DNA of 64,000 nucleotides from Lachnospiraceae bacterium (lineage in GTDB: Bacteria > Bacillota > Clostridia > Lachnospirales > Lachnospiraceae), in contig JAIDHX010000038.1 in NCBI GenBank assembly GCA_029053015.1, positions 86,808 to 150,807 of the forward strand. Reading direction: 5' to 3'. The notes below the pieces were generated by a model, which worked only from the letters and a program-made list of their open reading frames with translations, was not told where the DNA came from and made no database searches. Every line of letters begins with the position of its first letter. Position 1 is the first letter of the stretch. This document shows positions 1 through 8,404 of this stretch, piece after piece. A program made the translations under genes and the position numbers.

Positions 1-630
1 GATTACCATCTTTTTACATCGCTGATTTCTTGCCCCCGGTCTGTGTGGATGGTGACCACTGCAGGTCAATCCCTCAAAATTTTCTTTTTGCATCGCCCCT
101 GCCATCGTGCGCTTTGCTCCGCAGCTGCACTTAACCAGCATTTCGCTCAGTGAAGATGTGTTGCCTGTTGATATCAATTCCATCCGTCCAGTACCAGCGC
201 AAGCAGTTCCATTATGTACCCACCAAAACCAAGGGAAATCCTCCATATGACCATCCTCACAGGCAAGAATAAATCTGGCAGGATAAGCATCCCATCCACA
301 TTCCGGACACTTTGGCCCTTTGTCATGAATATACTTATCCCTGTCAAAGCCATTACGAATGTCAAACAAATGATGGCAATGCTTACACACATGGTAGTAT
401 GGAAACGAAACTATGGGAATATCATCCCAGTCACTTGTCTGAGGCGACTTAAAATTATATACGCCAAGATAACTTGCCAAGCGCAGATCAACAATGGTAT
501 TCCCCGTATTTTTCCAATAATCAATATCCAACACTGTCACCGAATCATGCAGGGCATCCATAATAGCTCCCGGCCCATATGTAGTAATCAGCTGATTCGG
601 TCGAACTTCACCCAACTTATTCCAGTTCAT
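1..630 (-). CDS. drmB: DrmB, DUF1998 protein of DISARM (partial, N-terminal 210 codons)
   Basis: The reading frame is open from an ATG at 630 to the window edge, so only the N-terminal part is present. It starts MNWNKLGEVRPNQLITTYGP, the RP-x-Q-L-x-TYGPGA opening that is typical of DrmB proteins, and continues with paired Cys motifs (CKHCHHLF, CPECGWDA, CSCGAKR) that look like zinc sites. DrmB is the DUF1998 partner of the DrmA helicase in DISARM phage defence. Its ATG shares one base with the TGA of drmA (TGATG), so the two are translationally coupled, and an AAGGAGG site lies just upstream. The rest of the gene, and any drmC (phospholipase D), would lie outside the window. Family call is strong; function in this host is inferred. 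Confidence 0.88.
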   Translation of the reverse strand, partial: MNWNKLGEVRPNQLITTYGPGAIMDALHDSVTVLDIDYWKNTGNTIVDLRLASYLGVYNFKSPQTSDWDDIPIVSFPYYHVCKHCHHLFDIRNGFDRDKYIHDKGPKCPECGWDAYPARFILACEDGHMEDFPWFWWVHNGTACAGTGRMELISTGNTSSLSEMLVKCSCGAKRTMAGAMQKENFEGLTCSGHHPHRPGARNQRCKKMVI

Positions 631-3600
631 CAGCCTTCCTCCTTGTTATAATAGTATATGGTTGCAGCTTTTTCCACTTCCCGCATGGAGTTCAGAGTCG
701 GCTTCTCCCGGTCTTTACAATAACTATGATAATAATTCAGCAAGCGATTTCGATTCTCCACTCCCTTATCATTTGTATAGTATGACAAAGGTTTGGTATC
801 CCTGCACAACTCGCGCCATCCCCTGATAAAATCGTCCATTTCTCGCTCTGCTTCCTCACAGACACGGTGATTTACTATCATAACCCTGTCAAGAATTTCT
901 CTCTTCAGTTCCTGAATTTTTTCATCCGGGAACGAAATAATAGCACCTGCGTTTTTGTTGGCAGCCAATTCCTCATGCTGTAAACGCAGCATTCCAACCA
1001 CCACTGCATGAAGAACCCTGTCCCTTGCCCGGGCTGAAAACGGAGTTGCCGTCGTTCCCTCGACATAACGATACATCTGCGAATGAAACCCTGTAAAATT
1101 CTCATAGTGTGACAAATCTCTGGGGCGATATGGATTATATACTGTAATAATCAAACCCGGATATGTACGCCCTACACGGCTGCTTGCCTGTATATATTCA
1201 GAATTCTGTTTCGGTTCTCCGGTAATTGTCATCAGTCCCAGCCGGTCAACATCCATACCTACAGCTATCATATTAGTTGCAATAACAACATCATAACAAC
1301 TTTGCTTGGGCTGTCCTGGTTTATACCCTTCCGTCAACTCCTCCAGAATTTTTGTAATTTCATATGAGGGAATGCGAGAGGTAATTTCTTTCTTCTTTGG
1401 CAGAAACCTTCTCAGCTCGTGACCATATCTCTTTTTCAGATTTTCAATTCGACTGGGGATGTCATCATCTAGCAGACGTACTGCGCCTCCCAGTTCTCTG
1501 ATTGAGTTAAAATAACCAATTAATGTGTAATAAGGATCAACATAGTCTTTATATTCGTCATACTGGGCAAGTTCAAATACTGTCTGAAGAATTATGGCAT
1601 AAACCCGCAAAAGCGTTGTCTTTACAGATGAACCATTCCCACATATGCCGACATACTGTCTGAACGGTTTCTGCCCAGCCTGAGCCATTTCCAGAATCTT
1701 CTCCTCATCATTGATGCCATACGAACACTCTGGCAGCTTGATTTCCGTAATAAAATAAGAACTGCCCATATCAAAGCCATCCGGCGGAAACTGGGCGTAA
1801 TCTTCACGCCCATACAGACAACGAATCTGCTCTTTTGCATTCTTGATTGTTGCAGTAGAAACAATATACTTGGGCTTTATTTTCTGCCCATCACGATAAA
1901 AGGAACACAGCTCCTCAACAAGCTCCTCGTATCCTCCATATATCGTGCCAAGAGGTCCCGTAATCAGATGCAACTCATCCTGAATAATCAGCTCCGGCGG
2001 ATAGAAAGGTTTAACAGATACCGGCTTAACTTGGGGCCATCCTTTAGTTGCTCTATGATAAGATACGTGTTCTTCTCCCTTTGCGATATAACCACATCTG
2101 GAACAGAATCTATCTGCATTGCCAAAAAGTAATCCTGTCTGCTCATTCCATGGTAAAGTGGCAAATTTATCAACTGTGGCGATCACAATCGTTGGACACT
2201 TCCGATAGATTTCCTCATCAACCAAGTACACCGGCAAAGACACATCTTTATATTTGTAAAAATGACATCTACTGTTTGAACAGGTTATTTTTACTGTTTT
2301 TGACGCAGGATCGATATCATAATCGCTCTCTTTAATCTCTCTCCCACAGCAGGGACATTTTATCAACTGTTTTGTCAGTTTTCTAATAAAGTCACGTTGT
2401 TTTTGAGGATCTTCATAGTCACTGAATTTATTGGGAGTAACCTGCCCGCCGACCCAAAATCCGATAGCAAACCTCTGCTTTCCAAACAGATCCGGACGTT
2501 TCTCTCTGGTCATTTCCGCTGCAATAACCAATTTGATCAAACGATCACGCTGCTGCGTAGTAAGGAGGCGCAAAGTATATCTTAAAAAGACTGTCACGCC
2601 CCCATCCTTTTCATATTCCACTTCATCACTGGCAGTAAGACGACGGTAGGCCATAGTAAATGCAATCAACCCAAGATAAGCCTCTGTTTTTCCTCCTCCT
2701 GTTGGAAAATAGAGTAAATCTACGGTCTTGCGCTCCTTTGAATCAGGATAAATAATGCCTGTCAAATTCAGCAATACAAAGGCAATTTGAAAAGGACGCC
2801 ATTCAGAATGATCCTTTTTCTGATAATCTGTCAGATTGCAGTCAATTCCCTGTCCGCTTTTCTTTGCATATGCGGATATACTTCGCTGCATATACATAAC
2901 TTGGTTCATAAAACAGAATGCCTGAAATACAATCTGGTTATTCTCAATCAGATTAATCCCCTCATTCATCCTCCGACAGGCATTCTCACATTCTCTGATA
3001 ATTGAGTTGCCTTTTTCTCTAAATACATCACGGGTCATATATTCATGTCCCCTCAGGCCGTCAATCCATTTTTGATAATCATTCGTCATTCTTCTAAGAC
3101 GTGCAACGCTTTCTTCCCTGTTTTTCGGCCACATAAGAAACTGCATGGAAAAAGTATGCTCCGGAAAAGTACTGATCTGCGGACTTACATCGTTCATTTC
3201 ATAATCAGGAATAAATGACGTGCGCACCGCGACAGCATTTTCACTTTCATCTGCTCTGATCCATATTGCAGCGCAGCCACGTCCCCTTGCAAAAACAGGG
3301 CGTGTCTCATAATAATATTCATCCTCCAGTTTATTGGAACGACACCTGTATTCAGGCACAAAAATCGGATTCAGATAATCATCGGCAAGCTGAATCTCCA
3401 CCTGAAACAATACCTGCTCGTATTCCTTCTCTTTCTCCGTTTTGGGTCTGCGGTTATACAAATACACCGAAATCATTTTATTCCCATCACTGACAGGCAT
3501 TTGGAAAATATGAAGCTGAAGATGTTCATCTTCTTCCAGACACATCTTTCTGGAGCGCTCAAATGATGCAAGATCAATATCAACAACAGCCAGATGCTGT

Positions 3601-4049
3601 TCCCTGACATAGCGTGAACGTTTTACCTCTTTCTCCACGCCTTCCTTGGTCTCCAAAACCTTCTCCTGGGTCTTTTCATACGATCCCCACTTGATACTGG
3701 CAGTTATAACAGATACATCAGCCCCGACATAACAGGTCAATCCACAGGAAGCCTGCTTTTTAAACTTACCCTGAGTCAGTACTTCGGAATCATAATCCTC
3801 CTCACCTGTACTGCTGTCTTTTCTATCCTCAGTATAATATTCATTATTCATAAATTCCTGATCATCATATGTTTCATCTTCGCTGAATGATGTATCTGAC
3901 GGATAGAGCATGCCGGTGATATAGCTGGATGTGGGCACTTCATTCAATACCTCACATTCTTCCTGTGGTCCCATCAAGTCAACTCTCAACGCTTCCAGTA
4001 TTTTTTCACGGACAGCCGCATGCTTAAAAGAAGCTGTGTTATCTGCCAT
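630..4049 (-). CDS. drmA: DrmA, DISARM helicase
   Basis: A 1,139-residue helicase of superfamily 2. Visible motifs are Walker A FPTGGGKTEA (about 448-457), a DELH box in IIQDELHLITGPLG (about 688-701) in place of DEAD, and motif VI ASSRVGRTYPG (about 955-965). Cys pairs CPCCGRE, CSNSRC and CSRCGY sit between the helicase motifs and suggest a zinc-binding insert. These features, and the position directly before drmB, match DrmA, the core helicase of DISARM that acts with DrmB on incoming phage DNA. The N-terminal 100 residues are acidic and low in complexity. It begins 1 bp after the stop of the Res-like gene, so it belongs to the same long operon. The call is firm at family level. Confidence 0.9.
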   Translation of the reverse strand: MADNTASFKHAAVREKILEALRVDLMGPQEECEVLNEVPTSSYITGMLYPSDTSFSEDETYDDQEFMNNEYYTEDRKDSSTGEEDYDSEVLTQGKFKKQASCGLTCYVGADVSVITASIKWGSYEKTQEKVLETKEGVEKEVKRSRYVREQHLAVVDIDLASFERSRKMCLEEDEHLQLHIFQMPVSDGNKMISVYLYNRRPKTEKEKEYEQVLFQVEIQLADDYLNPIFVPEYRCRSNKLEDEYYYETRPVFARGRGCAAIWIRADESENAVAVRTSFIPDYEMNDVSPQISTFPEHTFSMQFLMWPKNREESVARLRRMTNDYQKWIDGLRGHEYMTRDVFREKGNSIIRECENACRRMNEGINLIENNQIVFQAFCFMNQVMYMQRSISAYAKKSGQGIDCNLTDYQKKDHSEWRPFQIAFVLLNLTGIIYPDSKERKTVDLLYFPTGGGKTEAYLGLIAFTMAYRRLTASDEVEYEKDGGVTVFLRYTLRLLTTQQRDRLIKLVIAAEMTREKRPDLFGKQRFAIGFWVGGQVTPNKFSDYEDPQKQRDFIRKLTKQLIKCPCCGREIKESDYDIDPASKTVKITCSNSRCHFYKYKDVSLPVYLVDEEIYRKCPTIVIATVDKFATLPWNEQTGLLFGNADRFCSRCGYIAKGEEHVSYHRATKGWPQVKPVSVKPFYPPELIIQDELHLITGPLGTIYGGYEELVEELCSFYRDGQKIKPKYIVSTATIKNAKEQIRCLYGREDYAQFPPDGFDMGSSYFITEIKLPECSYGINDEEKILEMAQAGQKPFRQYVGICGNGSSVKTTLLRVYAIILQTVFELAQYDEYKDYVDPYYTLIGYFNSIRELGGAVRLLDDDIPSRIENLKKRYGHELRRFLPKKKEITSRIPSYEITKILEELTEGYKPGQPKQSCYDVVIATNMIAVGMDVDRLGLMTITGEPKQNSEYIQASSRVGRTYPGLIITVYNPYRPRDLSHYENFTGFHSQMYRYVEGTTATPFSARARDRVLHAVVVGMLRLQHEELAANKNAGAIISFPDEKIQELKREILDRVMIVNHRVCEEAEREMDDFIRGWRELCRDTKPLSYYTNDKGVENRNRLLNYYHSYCKDREKPTLNSMREVEKAATIYYYNKEEG

Positions 4050-4050
4050 T

Positions 4051-6747
4051 TCAATCCTCCTCTACCCTTATAGGAACAGCTTTTCCCACAACATATTTGA
4101 ATGTATTCCCAATGATAATTTCCTGCCCCGGAACCAGCTTAAAGTGCCAGGGTTTATGGTCCGTATCGACATCCGTTGCACAGGAACACCATTGTATGGC
4201 TGATTTCGCTTTATCAATGACATCCGCATCGTCTGTACGGTTAGCCGCTTTGATCTCTATCATGTACTTTGCGTCATCCGTCTCCACAATAAAATCCGGA
4301 TTATATTGCTTACCAGCCTTATAAAACAGTCCCAGCTGGTTCAGTGGCGGCTTGATAAACCGCAACACTGCATCATCTTCCTCCAGAATCACAGAAAAAC
4401 GGCGTTCATCATCGCTGTCAAAAGCATTCTGGCTGTAGTATGACTTTTTATATCCCTCAAAAACATATTGCCGGATATTCCTCTTATCACTTATTTCCTT
4501 TGTATAATGCAAAACACCATTGTTCTTCCGGATGTTCTTTACACCGCTGCCAAAGACAATCAGATCTTTCTGAACATTATAGAGAAATTCTGTATGTTCC
4601 TCCTTCGCGGCGTATATCTGTTTTCTTAAATCTTCCACAATGGCCGTAGCATATCGGCGTACAACCTTCTTTCTGGTCTCAAAGTCACCCTCAATCAATT
4701 TAAGATACTGCTCCACCACATCTAGGATATAGTCAGCATCATCAGCACAGAATTCCGGAATTTCATCCAACAAAGCAGCTGCCAGAAAGTTCTCCGGATC
4801 ATCCTCCATAAGGGCCTCCGCATCTACTGACGACAGAAGCCGGTCGTTTACCACATCATATCGTTCAATTTTAGAAGCGGCAACTTCAAAATCTCCAATG
4901 CCCCGGTAAACTGTAATCGGATGAAATTTTACTGTCGAACTGTAGCCTATCGTGATTTTCGGTACGGAAACTGCTACTCTAATCATATCCTCCAGTCGTT
5001 TTACAAACTCATCTTTTTTCAATGCAGGGGGCTTTGCTTTCTTTCCTGTTAATTCATGATCTGCACTGCCCGGACTGTCCTGCTCTACAGAACTCCCTTC
5101 CGCTGATTTTGATGCATTATCAACATCCCCCATTTCCGTGCCAAACATCTCTGTTAAAGACATTTGTTGAAACTCATCCGCTTTCTCTTTCTTCGGCTCT
5201 GCTTTCCTGGCATAAGCCTGCAGATATGCGTTGTACAAAGCTGCCACTGATTGTGAATCCTTCTCACCAAGGTGCTGAAATGATACAATTTGTTCACTCT
5301 GCATGGCCGTATCTATAAAAGACAGCTGATAATCATCAAAACTTGTCTGAATTGATACCTGCTTCATATCGGGCAAATCCTCTGTATCAAGGTCACGATG
5401 CCGGAACACTGGATTATTCCTCAGATCATCTACAATCTCACGGTAATGCTCATGCGCCACAATATCCAGAGTATCAATCTCCTCAATTCCGGTAATTGAG
5501 TCAAAAGGAAGACGCAACCCCCTTCCAATCGTCTGTAGTGCCAGAATATCCGATTTTGCTGCATTCAACGGAATGATTGTAAACAGGTTATTGACATCCC
5601 AGCCCTCTTTCAACTTATAGACATGCAGAACAATCTCAATCGGATTGGTATTTTCCTCAATCGTCAGCAGTTTCTGGATGTTTTCCTCTGTCTCCACACT
5701 GCCGGTACTGGAATCAATCTGAATGACCTTACCGATATAACGCCCGCCAAAAAACGCATCGGAATCTATTTTTTCCCTCACCTCTCTGGCATGTCCCGTG
5801 TCCCTGCAGGCAACCAAAACAATCGGCTTTACCTGTGGAAGATTGTTATCCATGCAGTATTTATATACAATGGATTTTCTTCTCTCATGAAGTCGTATGC
5901 CATCTTTCAGCTTCATTTCTTCAATATCAGCATCCGTATATCCTGCTGTATTTGTTCTCCCCATCACAACAGGAATCTTGAGGTATTTCCCGGCTCCCTC
6001 AGCCAATCCGTACTCAAAAATAACATTTTTATTGGTATTCTTGGGTGTGGCAGTAAACTCCAGACCCAAAATCGGATTTAGATAGTTAATAGCATTCATT
6101 GAAGCAGGCGCATAATAACGGTGTGCCTCGTCCATGCAGATAACCAGATCATCAAAACAGCGCAACACATCCGAAAAAGAACCACCCAGATCCTCATTAA
6201 AAACATGGAATTTGAACTGCACATCTCCACGGGTGAAGATTTTGCCAATATTGAAGATAAACAATTGTACTTCCGAAGTTTTCTCCACGAACAGTTCTCC
6301 CTGTTCATATTTTACAGGGTAGCTCAGATAATTTTCGCCATCATACACCTTCGGCCTGCCCATTTCAGCTTCCAACCCACGAAACAAATACTTCGGGTGG
6401 CTGGGAGCTGATTCTGCCCGGAGTTTGTCATAGATGGTGTTGCCCGGGGCCAGGATCATGAAATGTTTATACCCTTTGGTTTTGTACAAATAATAAATAG
6501 CTGCCCCCATCAGTCTGGTTTTTCCAATACCCGTAGCCATCGAAAAGCAGAACGAGGGGAAATCAAACTCTTTTGCCACCTGAATCGTATGAGGATTCTG
6601 GCATTGCACGGAAGCAATCTGTTCCGCCTCTGCTTTTGTTGACGTCTTATATTCCAACTGCTCACTGATTTGGGCAAAACAGCGCAAGGCATCACACTGA
6701 GGTTCCCGCAGGCTCATGGCCCAGTTTATTCTGTCTACTGTGTTCAT
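4051..6747 (-). CDS. Type III restriction Res-like helicase-endonuclease
   Basis: An 898-residue protein with a type III Res layout. The helicase part carries Walker A MATGIGKTRLMGA (about 70-82), a DEAH box in CMDEAHRYYAP (about 204-214) with the TATP motif III shortly after, and motif VI QTIGRGLRLPF. A PD-(D/E)xK nuclease signature is seen at the C terminus (PDFIVE then MIEIKAA, about 817-834). An acidic, Ser-rich linker near 540-580 separates the halves. Its ATG overlaps the stop of the methyltransferase gene by 4 nt, as in mod-res pairs. Canonical DISARM sets do not include a Res subunit, so this is an added module. It may cleave DNA with the upstream methyltransferase, or supply a second helicase to DISARM; the sequence does not decide. 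Confidence 0.85.
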   Translation of the reverse strand: MNTVDRINWAMSLREPQCDALRCFAQISEQLEYKTSTKAEAEQIASVQCQNPHTIQVAKEFDFPSFCFSMATGIGKTRLMGAAIYYLYKTKGYKHFMILAPGNTIYDKLRAESAPSHPKYLFRGLEAEMGRPKVYDGENYLSYPVKYEQGELFVEKTSEVQLFIFNIGKIFTRGDVQFKFHVFNEDLGGSFSDVLRCFDDLVICMDEAHRYYAPASMNAINYLNPILGLEFTATPKNTNKNVIFEYGLAEGAGKYLKIPVVMGRTNTAGYTDADIEEMKLKDGIRLHERRKSIVYKYCMDNNLPQVKPIVLVACRDTGHAREVREKIDSDAFFGGRYIGKVIQIDSSTGSVETEENIQKLLTIEENTNPIEIVLHVYKLKEGWDVNNLFTIIPLNAAKSDILALQTIGRGLRLPFDSITGIEEIDTLDIVAHEHYREIVDDLRNNPVFRHRDLDTEDLPDMKQVSIQTSFDDYQLSFIDTAMQSEQIVSFQHLGEKDSQSVAALYNAYLQAYARKAEPKKEKADEFQQMSLTEMFGTEMGDVDNASKSAEGSSVEQDSPGSADHELTGKKAKPPALKKDEFVKRLEDMIRVAVSVPKITIGYSSTVKFHPITVYRGIGDFEVAASKIERYDVVNDRLLSSVDAEALMEDDPENFLAAALLDEIPEFCADDADYILDVVEQYLKLIEGDFETRKKVVRRYATAIVEDLRKQIYAAKEEHTEFLYNVQKDLIVFGSGVKNIRKNNGVLHYTKEISDKRNIRQYVFEGYKKSYYSQNAFDSDDERRFSVILEEDDAVLRFIKPPLNQLGLFYKAGKQYNPDFIVETDDAKYMIEIKAANRTDDADVIDKAKSAIQWCSCATDVDTDHKPWHFKLVPGQEIIIGNTFKYVVGKAVPIRVEED

Positions 6748-8393
6748 TCCTGCACCTCCTCAAAATTACATTTGTTCAGCAGGTCTTTTGGAATCCGTCT
6801 GACCTCCACATTGACCGGGAGATTCATATCACTCTGCATTCGCTTACAGTAGATCAATAAAGATTGATGCTCTCCAAGGTTCTTCATCAGTGACTGAATA
6901 TATTTCATGTTTACAAACTCCATTGTAACATGGATGAAGCGGTTTTCTGAGGAATGGCCATGGAATTCTCCCTCCGGGGCATATGTAAAACCTTCAATCT
7001 TGCAGATTGCTTCCGCTACCATGTCAAATGTGTAGGAGGGGTTAATCTGGTATACGGGCAGCTTGGGATTCTTTACGAGCAGTGGCTCCGCTAATTCAAA
7101 AAATTTAAACCCTCCTCCTCCGTGCCAGTTTACACTCTTTGATATTCCAGTCTGCTCTCCGTTTACAACATTACACAAACGAATTTGACAATGAGTATAT
7201 GCATGTTCACCCATTTCAATGCCAATCCATTTTCGTCCCATTTTATGGGCAGTTGCAGCCGTTGTTCCCGAGCCGAGAAAAGAATCCAACACATAATCGC
7301 CAGGCTCTGTTGACATATCAATTATGCGCCGAAGTAGCTGTTCTGGTTTTTTGCTCCTCGGAAAATAAACTCCCCCTTCGTTTGCGATATCTGCTTTGGG
7401 TATTTCTCCATGTTTCCACAATGTAGTCATCTTCTGTGATTTAGTCATTTTACCTTCCGTCAAGGTAGTTGTATCCTTGAGCCATGAAAGAAGTTCACAG
7501 TTAAAATAATAAAGCGTTGTTTCTTCATCTTTATACTTTCCACGACTCGGCACATAATCCACTGAATAAAACTTATTTTTATCAAGCTGCGTAATGATGT
7601 CGTTCTGAAATGCATTTTCCTTCTGAACCCTATTCCCACGAAACAAAGTTTCTATATGTTGCGCAAACAATTGTTTGATTTCCTCTTCTCTGTTTTGAGC
7701 ATCTCGCAAAGAAATTGTTACAATATCCACTCCTGAATGTTCATAAATGCGTACCATTTCACCATTTGACTTAGCTTTAAATTCTTTTATCAGTTTTCGT
7801 GTACCAAAATTACTTACAAAGCGATTATATCGTTTGATAATATTAAATCCCACTTCCTCATAACTATAATTTACTTTTTCTGGCAAAATTCCTTTTTTGT
7901 ATAGTAATATATGTTCAGTTGTATTTACCAGATACCCACCTTGTCCCAATCCAGCTACAGCTGAACGTTCATATGTTATATGTGATACAAAATTTTGCCT
8001 TCCAAAAACCTCATCCAACATAACTTTACAATAATGCACCTCTACATCATCTAAATGCATCCAAAGCACTCCATTCTTTTTAAGCAATCGATACATAATA
8101 GCAAGTCTGTCATGTATTAAATTAAGCCAAATAGAATGCTCTACATTATCATCATAAAAATCAAATGCTTGTCCTGTATTAAACGGCGGATCAACATAAA
8201 CACATTGAATTTTTCCACTAAAATCATTTTCCAAAGCACGCAGTGCAAGAAGATTATCCCCATGTATCAGCATGCAACCCGTATCATTATCTCCATATGA
8301 CTTACTTTCATCCTCCACAAGGATTCTTGGTTCCAATTCCTGTACATCATACTTGCCAACCCAAGTCAATTCAAGCTTTCCTTTTTTCTGCAT
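6744..8393 (-). CDS. Beta-class DNA methyltransferase, type III Mod / DrmMI-like
   Basis: A 549-residue N6-adenine or N4-cytosine DNA methyltransferase. The catalytic motif IV DPPFNTG lies at about 68-74 and the AdoMet motif DSFLGSGTTAA at about 370-380, which is the beta-class order found in type III Mod subunits. The long stretch between them (about 130-350) should hold the target recognition domain; it is more AT-rich than the ends of the gene, a common sign of exchange of recognition specificity. It lies 11 bp after the SNF2 gene and overlaps the Res-like gene by 4 nt. In class 1 DISARM an adenine methylase (DrmMI) marks host DNA; here it could serve DISARM, the Res protein, or both. Confidence 0.85.
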   Translation of the reverse strand: MQKKGKLELTWVGKYDVQELEPRILVEDESKSYGDNDTGCMLIHGDNLLALRALENDFSGKIQCVYVDPPFNTGQAFDFYDDNVEHSIWLNLIHDRLAIMYRLLKKNGVLWMHLDDVEVHYCKVMLDEVFGRQNFVSHITYERSAVAGLGQGGYLVNTTEHILLYKKGILPEKVNYSYEEVGFNIIKRYNRFVSNFGTRKLIKEFKAKSNGEMVRIYEHSGVDIVTISLRDAQNREEEIKQLFAQHIETLFRGNRVQKENAFQNDIITQLDKNKFYSVDYVPSRGKYKDEETTLYYFNCELLSWLKDTTTLTEGKMTKSQKMTTLWKHGEIPKADIANEGGVYFPRSKKPEQLLRRIIDMSTEPGDYVLDSFLGSGTTAATAHKMGRKWIGIEMGEHAYTHCQIRLCNVVNGEQTGISKSVNWHGGGGFKFFELAEPLLVKNPKLPVYQINPSYTFDMVAEAICKIEGFTYAPEGEFHGHSSENRFIHVTMEFVNMKYIQSLMKNLGEHQSLLIYCKRMQSDMNLPVNVEVRRIPKDLLNKCNFEEVQE

Positions 8394-8404
8394 CTGTATT
8401 CCTC

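Noticed and set aside
174..392. 72-aa minus-strand ORF and a 145-aa plus-strand ORF (214-651)
   Set aside because: Both overlap the partial DrmB frame, which is open to the window edge and carries the family motifs; they are shadows.
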